Of a stretch of 64,000 nt of DNA, positions 57,646 through 64,000 are shown piece by piece. The position numbers and the translations under genes were made by a program. The DNA comes from Yponomeuta sedellus (lineage: Eukaryota; Arthropoda; Insecta; Lepidoptera; Yponomeutidae). The notes below the pieces were generated by a model. The model did not search any database, was not told the DNA's origin, and saw only the letters and a list, made by a program, of their open reading frames with translations. Within the stretch, counting starts at the first letter, position 1. Every line of letters starts with the position of its first letter. The stretch is taken from contig OW203723.1 in the NCBI GenBank assembly GCA_934045075.1, positions 6,979,913 through 7,043,912 of the forward strand, given 5' to 3'.

Positions 57646-57711
57646 CAACGATATCCCATACTATGGTTAAGATGAGAAAACAAATTGCATTCACAAATTA
57701 GGTGGCCTAAA

Positions 57712-57905
57712 CGTGTTCTTGAGTGGAGACCGCGACTCGGCAAACGTCGTGTAGGACACCTTTTGACCAGGTGGGATGACGATCTGCGAAAAACTGCCGG
57801 CAGATGCTGGATGCGGCAAGCTGAAGCGGCAAGACAGGGCGCTATGGCACTAGGGGAGGGCTATGTCCAGCAGTGGACTAATATAGCCTTTAGAAGAAGA
57901 AGAAG
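57712..57905 (+). pseudogene. RTE-type LINE, C-terminal end
   Basis: [37 protein letters not shown], with a small duplication (AA insert), ending gaagaagaagaag. Truncated. Confidence 0.7.
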
Positions 57906-58257
57906 ATGCCCTTAATTTTTTTTTAAGTACGCGTTAATATAATTTAAACAAATTTATATTATTAGTACCATGTTTCACATCTCACTAACTCAAACAGTCA
58001 TAAAAATACCTTGTCATGGTGACCTGGTGTTATCATAAAAATACCATGTCATGGTGAGGAATGTTATTAAAAACACACAGTGAACTTTCGACATTCATCA
58101 TAGATGGTTATCTCAAAGCAGTATCTTTTAAATACGAAGATCCCTCCTGTAAATACAGTTGCCCTTGCGGTAGGCAAATCTCTGTTAAATTTGAACTCGG
58201 CTTTAACTCGGTTTATTTAAAAAAAACAGTTAAGAGCGTGTCTTTTCCACTTTACAT

Positions 58258-58325
58258 AACATAACCTCACGCCTGTATCCCAGAGGGGTAGGCAGAGACC
58301 AGGGACTGCCACTTGCCACGATCCA
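58258..58325 (-). repeat. LINE family D, 3' end fragment
   Basis: cataacctcacgcctgtatc and gggactgccacttgccacga on plus. Confidence 0.55.
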
Positions 58326-58364
58326 CTTTACAGAACTAAAAACTCTTATATTCTTTTTGTTGCA

Positions 58365-58545
58365 CTAACCCGTGCTGAGGACAATTTTAAAAACCTATTT
58401 ATAAACGTTCCAAATTTCGCCGATGCCGGCACTTGCCCATTAGCTCAGTTGGGAGAGCGCTGGTACAGTTAGCCAGAGGTCTGAGAGGGAGAGCGTTGGT
58501 ACAGTTAGCCAGAGGAGTTTTTAGCCTCTAAATGGTTTTTTATAA
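58365..58545 (+). mobile_element. SINE family S with internal duplication
   Basis: Reversed tail at left, then tagctcagttgggagagcgc. A roughly 35-bp piece covering gtacagttagccagagg is present twice, and the B box is lost. Ends tttttagcctctaaatgg. Confidence 0.6.
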
Positions 58546-58769
58546 CAACTCTTACATTTCACATTTGTACATTGAATGTAAAATCTTTACGTTCAAACAA
58601 ATTTGATTTAAAGATCAAGACATTTGAAGATCTAAAATATTTTGGATACAAAATGGACAAAAAACTCCGCTAAAACAACTACATAAAGAAAATACCAAAA
58701 AAAAATCATAACCATAAAGATACATAGATAATAATACATCAATATATAGCTAGTTATGACAGAGATATA

Positions 58770-59054
58770 CAGGATGTCTCATTCAAATCGGTCAGTATAG
58801 GAAAGTCTGAAACTATAAGACATACGAAGATCTGTTCTGAGGAACCATGTCATCGATTTTGATAACAAGAAAAACTGCATTCATACATTTTAAAAAACAT
58901 CTGTACTCTTTTCGGGAATCGAACCCGGTTGTTTTGAAGAAAAAAACCTACACTATTTCTATTTAGATATCGATTGTGTAGGTCTTAAGCAGTAAATGTC
59001 TGTATGAAATATGATGTCTAAAATGAATAAAATGCATTGTTTTCATACAAAATG
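58770..59054 (+). mobile_element. Long-inverted-repeat element, family Q, truncated copy
   Basis: Matches the left 280 bp of the element at 59247-59612 but stops at catacaaaatg, exactly where the right inverted repeat should begin. Confidence 0.7.
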
Positions 59055-59246
59055 TAAAAGTTGTAACGTATGTAAAATGTTAAATCTGAATCGTAAAATG
59101 AGGAAATGTATTAGACAAAAGCAAGAAAACAAATACCCAAAACGGGTGAGCGTACTTGCAGTGACAAGTTTATGTTTATAAGAATCGAGACAAGTGGAGT
59201 CCCACGGGCCTTGTTTCATATGCCATAGGATACATGTTGTACTATA

Positions 59247-59612
59247 CAGGGTGTCTCATTCAAATCGGTCAGTATGGTAAAGTCTGAAACAATAAGACAT
59301 ACGAAGATCTGTTCTGAGGAACCATGTCATCGATTTTAATAACAAGAAAAACTGCATTCATACATTTAAAAAAACATCTGTATTCTGTTCGGGAATCGAA
59401 CCCGGTTGTTTTGAAGAAAAAAACCTACACTATTTCTATTTAGATATCGATTGTGTAGGTCTTAAGCAGTAAATGTCTGTATGAAACATGATGTCTAAAA
59501 TGAATAAAATGCATTGTTTTCATACAAAATGCCATGGTTCCTCAGAACAGATCTTCGTATGTCTTATAGTTTCAGACTTTCCCATACTGACCGATTTGAA
59601 TGAGACACCCTG
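59247..59612 (+). mobile_element. Long-inverted-repeat element, family Q, complete copy
   Basis: 80-bp terminal inverted repeats (59247-59326, 59533-59612) starting cagggtgtctcattcaaatc, flanked by TA on both sides as for Tc1/mariner-type targets. 366 bp with no open frame, so non-autonomous. Confidence 0.75.
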
Positions 59613-59894
59613 TATAGTGCTCTGTCAACCGATTGATTCATTGTACAACTTATATTCGAAGTAAGGCGCTGTAAGTTAACATAGGATTGGACTTAGCTGC
59701 ATACTTATAAACACTACCGTTTGGGCTCCGCCATAGTCGGCCAAGGAAACAGAAGTCTTCGTAGTTTTTGTTTGAACAAGGTATGTTTGCACCTGGAGTG
59801 TTTTCCAGGGCCGCGTCACCTTTATTGATCCGCGCGGCATGCCTCGCCTAGCCTTATTTGCATAAGGCCCGTATTACACTATACTCCTACCCGC

Positions 59895-59965
59895 CGGCGT
59901 CTCATTCGAGAGGTCGTGGTTTCGAATCCCAGCACGTATCAAAGAATTTGTACATTTGTAAAGTA
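59895..59965 (+). repeat. SINE family E scrap
   Basis: cgtggtttcgaatcccagca and a ttgtacatttgtaaag piece. Confidence 0.35.
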
Positions 59966-59999
59966 TGCGCTCTATAAATGCATAGTTTGAATGAAATCA

Positions 60000-60770
60000 A
60001 TTATTTTTATTCCGTATAAAAACAAAAATTTTACTTATTGAACGTCAAAGTTGTTAGTATCGCAACTGATATATTATCTGGAGAAGAAGCTAACAAAAAA
60101 CTCCACATTTATAGTAATCTAAAGCTATGGTACTCGTAGCAATACCACTCGTTTACTATGAAGGAAAAGATCGTGAGGAAATCCTAGCGTCTGAGGTATT
60201 TATTTATTACCTACACTTGCTACGTACAATTAGGCTAAGTGCGGAAATCTAACCAAAACTAGAACTATATTTATTCTTTGGATTTAGCGTTTGTGGCTAT
60301 AATGTAGCAGTTGAGCGAATCAAAATAAATTTACCATCACTTGCAAGCCTTGCTCTGGCGCAAGTCAATTTATTCATAGTGAACTGAACACAACTCAAAT
60401 AGCAACTGTCAAATTGACAGTCACTAAAAACATGGTTGCAAATTATTAACCAACTCTCTAAACAATACCCTTTAGAGGTAAAAGTGGAACGTGGGCCTAG
60501 GACTTGCGAGTCAAACGGAGCACGCCATCGTCATATTTATGTATACACTCGGGTTTACGCTGTTCATGCTAAGGAACACAGAAATGATACTTTAAGCTAT
60601 GAAGGGAGCACGGGAATTGAATAGTATATTTTACACTGAGGGGGGAAAACGATCTACTGAGCATATTTTATTCTTTTATTAAACTCGGGAATAGAAATAT
60701 AACTTTCTCCCGAGTGATACATAGTGATTTATGTATACTACACTTACGAGGAAAATTTATTGATTGATGT
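60000..60770. other. No gene recognised
   Basis: SINE E-like 3' scraps at 60130-60240, otherwise AT-rich low-information sequence. The 62-codon frame at 60436-60624 shows no family features. Confidence 0.4.
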
Positions 60771-60783
60771 CAATTATTTGTAT

Positions 60784-60995
60784 GTTGGTGCCGGCTGTCG
60801 TGTAATGGCAGTCGTTAAGCCATGTCAGAGGCCTTATGGGCGGCTTGATAACTTCTGTGAGTAAGACCCGCCATTGTCTTACAATCCTCCACCAACCCAG
60901 ACTTGGCACGCGTGGTAGAGTATGGCCTAACCTTCCTGCAATGCAGGAAGAGACCCGTGCTCCAGCAGTGGGGACATACAAGGGTTGATATCGAT
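60784..60995 (-). repeat. Dispersed repeat family A
   Basis: ggcagtcgttaagccatgtc, cttacaatcctccaccaacc and gtggggacatacaagggttg on the plus strand. Confidence 0.65.
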
Positions 60996-61369
60996 CGATT
61001 TGTATGTTGTTACGAAAATTATACTGCATAGACATTGGTATATAGTTTGAAAGTCCTTGAAAATATTAAACGGACATTCCCCCAATCATGTCTGACTGCA
61101 CGGTAGAAGTAAACCATCAAAAGAAAATACAATATTTAAGCGACGAAGACATGCTGTTTTAATTAATTGTGAATAAAATACAGAGCAAAATCTTATACGA
61201 GCATAAAAACGTACATCCACAAACGTTTCGCCCAAATTAATAAAATAAAAATAAAAACATATAGCCGAGACATCCAGATCGGAAACTGTTTTATCATTTA
61301 AAGTTAATGATGGTTATCATGAATCAGAGTGGAGTTTTTTTTTCCGCTGACTTTTTCTGCACTACAACT

Positions 61370-61575
61370 AGAGTGCGTTTCACATTATAGTTCCTTTCAA
61401 GAAATTCTTATCACCATGTAATAGAGACTATATTTGCTAAATCCAAGGGACTTCTTTCGTGAAACGCACTTTACAGACCAAAGGAAGAGATTTTCTTTTA
61501 ACTCTATACATGGCACTCTGCTGAGTACAATGAACATATTTTGCCATTGTAATGCACAATGACAAAATATGTTCT
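61370..61575. repeat. Stretch with two inverted repeats
   Basis: gtgcgtttcac near 61375 and its complement near 61459. A 19-bp hairpin gaacatattttgccattgt at 61532-61550 pairs with 61556-61574 with one mismatch. It may be an old MITE. Confidence 0.45.
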
Positions 61576-61939
61576 TACCGGTGAAATACATGTTTTTACT
61601 CGATTTGTTCTTTAGTTTTTTTAGCAGGGTCCTTAAAAATACATGCTTCAAATGTCAAAGAGGTTTTATATCAAATAATTAGAAAAAAGTGGTGAAATAT
61701 TTTTTTTGTACTTTGATTCTGAATGAAAAGAGGCTGGTAAGCTTTTCAGCACTACGAAAAAAAATGGTATTCGTTTTGTTGAATTTGGTTTTTTCTAAGG
61801 CTGGCCGCACACGCACGGTTTCCTGATCAGGAATTCCGATACGAAATGCCGTAAGTGTAGCGCATACATCCGGGTTTTCTTATTAGGTTTTTTTCTTGCC
61901 AGTATTTAGAGTGACATCTTCGTGAACACACGTTTGGAC

Positions 61940-62160
61940 ATGAATGACGAAACATTGATTGCCATTTCACTTTTACTAGTGCTATGTAAGAAAAAGCGGA
62001 ATCGTCGTTATTGGGTACACCTATTGAACACTCTAAAAATTAAAGAGAGTCAATTCCATCTCAAAAGAGCACAACTAAGAGCTCGCCCAGAAGAATTTCA
62101 AAAATTTTACAGGATGTCAATTAAATCCTTTGATGAACTTCATAGTGGCATTCGACACAA
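61940..62160 (+). pseudogene. Harbinger transposase, N-terminal remnant
   Basis: Reads MNDETLIAISLLLVLCKKKR, RRYWVHLLNTL, QFHLKRAQLRARPEEFQKFY and MSIKSFDELHSGIRHKI. The RRYWVH and FxxYxRMS-FDEL pattern is the usual start of PIF/Harbinger transposases. The DDE catalytic part is absent, so it cannot transpose itself. The frame then runs into antisense MADF sequence up to TGA at 62225-62227. Confidence 0.75.
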
Positions 62161-62269
62161 AATCCCATGCCAAATCTTTCACATCCCTGTTGAGATAATC
62201 CGGATTTTCAATATCCCATATGCATGAATATTTTTCAACCGCTAATATTAGATTTTCTGGTTCGCTCAT
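62150..62269 (-). pseudogene. Harbinger accessory protein (MADF domain), N-terminal remnant
   Basis: Starts MSEPENLILAVEKYSCIWDI, then ENPDYLNRDVKDLAWDFVSN. The LI-x-V-x-x-x-xIWD-x-x-x-PDY-x-x-R-x-x-x-xAW spacing is that of a MADF DNA-binding domain, the type found in the second gene of many Harbinger elements. It breaks off where the transposase remnant begins. Confidence 0.7.
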
Positions 62270-62674
62270 TTTTAACAGAGTTTCATACAAAACCCGTCCA
62301 CTCAGCACGGCGCTCGCGCGGTTCTGAACGAAAATTTCCGTTCGTGTGCGGTACCTAGGTAATACAAAATGTATAGACACGCTGCGTTCGGGATGACGTC
62401 ATCAGGTTTTTTTCTGTTTTGCCATCCCGAACGCGCGGCTTTCAATTCTGAATGACATTCGGTTATTTTTCCGTCCGGAAAAATCTATAAATATTTTTCC
62501 GTCAGAGCGTGTGCGCCTTGTTGATTATTTATATGAAAGACGTGCATTCGGGTTTCTGAATCTGAGTTCCTGATCAGGAAACCGTGCGTGTGCGGCCAGC
62601 TTAAATTGATACTTTGAAAGTACGCTTTCGTTTATTCTAAGAAATTTTCTCTTTTATATTCCTCGTGCTTGACA

Positions 62675-62960
62675 AGGCACGTTAAGCCGTTGGTACCTCC
62701 TGTCATGTAATGGCAGTCCTAAAGCCATGTCACAGGCCTTATGAGCTTGATAACTTCTGACAGTAAGGCCCGCCACTGTCTTACAATCCAGGAACGTAAT
62801 GCCCTACTCCACCACGAGGGCTAAGTCCGGGTTGGTGGAGGATGTGGCGGGTCTTTCTATCAGAAGTTATCAACCCGCTCTTAAGCCTCTGACATCACTT
62901 AACGACTGCCATTACATGACAGCCGGCACCAACGGCTTAGCGTGCCTAACTGCCTAACAT
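62675..62960. repeat. Head-to-head pair of family A repeats
   Basis: A reverse copy from ggcacgttaagccgttggta and a forward copy ending ggcaccaacggcttagcgtg face each other around about 50 bp, making arms of more than 100 bp with small gaps. Confidence 0.7.
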
Positions 62961-62983
62961 GCCTGCCGTGGTAAAATGATAGA

Positions 62984-63575
62984 GAGCGGCTTTAGCCCAG
63001 TAGGTAAAACAGTTACCTCGGAAGTGAGAGACCTAGATTCAATTCCCAATGCGGGCATGTACCAGTGCTTTGTTTTCTAAGTTGACACAGGTCAATACCT
63101 ATACTTGTCGCGGTAGTGTGCGCAAGCGTTCCCGTGGCCCCGTCCCTTGCGAGTACGGAGGAACACCCCAGGAGTTTTAGTCGGTATACCGACCTTTTCA
63201 GGGCGGGGAGTTCGACATAACCACCGCGCTCCCCTGAGCCGGTGGTACCCGTAATAGAGTTTCTCCTGGGTTAAAAAAATAAAATAAAAAGGTATTTCTA
63301 TACTCACTAGGAGGGTCCAGCCCGTGTATTATTTTGTAAACTTTGTTATGAAACAAACAATTTAAATTTGAATTTGAAGTTATGTACATTTATGAAGTTA
63401 CAGTAGCAATAGCACATACTAACCGTGAAGGAAAACATCGTGAGGAAACTTGAGTGCTTAATGTGTTCAAATACCTCGCGGTGGGCACGCGTGGTGATTT
63501 AGCCCATACTCTCTCTGTCTCTCTCTATCTGAGAGAAGACCAGCGCTCTGCAATGCGACCTTTATAGCCTACATA
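62984..63575 (+). mobile_element. SINE family E interrupted by an insertion
   Basis: Head and B box at 62984-63085 (gcggctttagcccagtaggt, agattcaattcccaatgc), body resuming near 63370 (aagttatgtacatttatgaa) and running to tagcctacataaaaaa. Between them is foreign sequence (63100-63360). Confidence 0.55.
63100..63360 (-). repeat. GC-rich insertion within the SINE
   Basis: gtgcgcaagcgttcccgtgg and ccgcgctcccctgagccggt. On the minus strand a short frame reads RVPPAQGSAVVMSNSPP. Possibly a LINE 5' region; not assigned. Confidence 0.4.
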
Positions 63576-63595
63576 AAAAAACTGCTAAACTATGA

Positions 63596-63775
63596 ATTTG
63601 TTCTTGAGTGGAGACACCGACTCTGCAAACGTAATGTAGGACGCCCTCCGACTCGGTGGGATGACGATCTGCGAAAAACTGCAGGCAGATGCTGGATACG
63701 GCAAGCTGAAGACAGGGCGCTATGAGAGGGCTATGTCCAGCAGTGGACTATTACAGCCTGACGAGGACGATTACA
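63596..63775 (+). pseudogene. RTE-type LINE, C-terminal end
   Basis: [40 protein letters not shown], then deletion before RGLCPAVD-like frame. Truncated. Confidence 0.65.
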
Positions 63776-63834
63776 ACGATGAACTTGTTGATTGGAACGC
63801 TTTTTACGGCGAAAATGAAATGGGGATTTTAATT

Positions 63835-63850
63835 CACCCTGTATAGTGAT
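63835..63850 (-). repeat. Scrap of family Q terminal repeat
   Basis: caccctgtatagtg matches the end of the family Q inverted repeat at 59606-59619. Confidence 0.3.
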
Positions 63851-64000
63851 AAATTAATGAAGTTTCGAGATGAATGATTTAATTTCAAGTTTCAGCTGTC
63901 TTATTTGTATCCCAAGTGAAGTAGCCAAGTCGGTGAACTTCACAACTTGGCTGTAACAAAGAAAATTCGCAGCTAACTTAAAATATACAAGTCGCTCCAA

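Larger units (their letters stand above)
61799..62601. mobile_element. Non-autonomous PIF/Harbinger element, 803 bp
   Basis: 35-bp terminal inverted repeats (61799-61833 and 62567-62601) beginning ggctggccgcacacgcacgg, flanked by TAA on both sides (61796-61798, 62602-62604), as this superfamily requires. It holds the start of a transposase gene on plus and the start of a MADF-domain gene on minus, joined by an internal deletion. Confidence 0.85.

Overview
The window looks like moth or butterfly (Lepidoptera) nuclear DNA. Genes are split by GT-AG introns full of repeats, and the repeats are of kinds I know from lepidopteran genomes: 3' ends of RTE-type and other LINEs, several tRNA-derived SINEs, and many short inverted-repeat elements. 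No searches were run, so taxon and family names rest on recognition.

The only host genes I can support are a tandem cluster of four paralogous monocarboxylate-transporter-like genes (SLC16/MCT family, major facilitator superfamily), all on the minus strand. From right to left they are gene 1 (56830 to 43200, 486 aa), gene 2 (40082 to 24529, 479 aa), gene 3 (21867 to 7232, 489 aa) and gene 4 (4954 to 921, first two coding exons only; the rest lies beyond the left edge). Genes 1-3 each have ten coding exons with the same intron phases (0,1,0,1,1,2,0,1,1) and open frames. Genes 1 and 2 form one pair; gene 3 and the visible part of gene 4 form another. All four share a short block about 70 bp upstream of the ATG that holds a GATA-type site. 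Exon 1 of gene 4 sits beside a small tandem array of three broken copies of itself.

The rest is repeats. 1-4.9 kb: foldback retroposon, dispersed repeats, two LINE tails, exon-1 array. 5-7.2 kb: intergenic, SINE and LINE tails, a remnant of a last exon. 7.2-21.9 kb: gene 3, with a long ATGT microsatellite just outside its last exon. 21.9-24.5 kb: intergenic. 24.5-40 kb: gene 2, with a LINE remnant, a palindromic SINE composite, a hammerhead-like motif and a GC-rich promoter-like segment. 40-43.2 kb: intergenic. 43.2-56.8 kb: gene 1, whose intron 7 holds a dense SINE cluster. 57-64 kb: no host gene; a non-autonomous PIF/Harbinger element and long-inverted-repeat elements.

The most unusual signal is a set of six retroposon insertions (two families) that contain inverted or palindromic copies of themselves and are flanked by 12-15 bp direct repeats. 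They look inserted as fold-backs by target-primed reverse transcription; in the tRNA-like family two palindromes are centred on the anticodon arm. A hammerhead-like motif and a hairpin-GAAAC motif with compensatory changes are further structured-RNA candidates.
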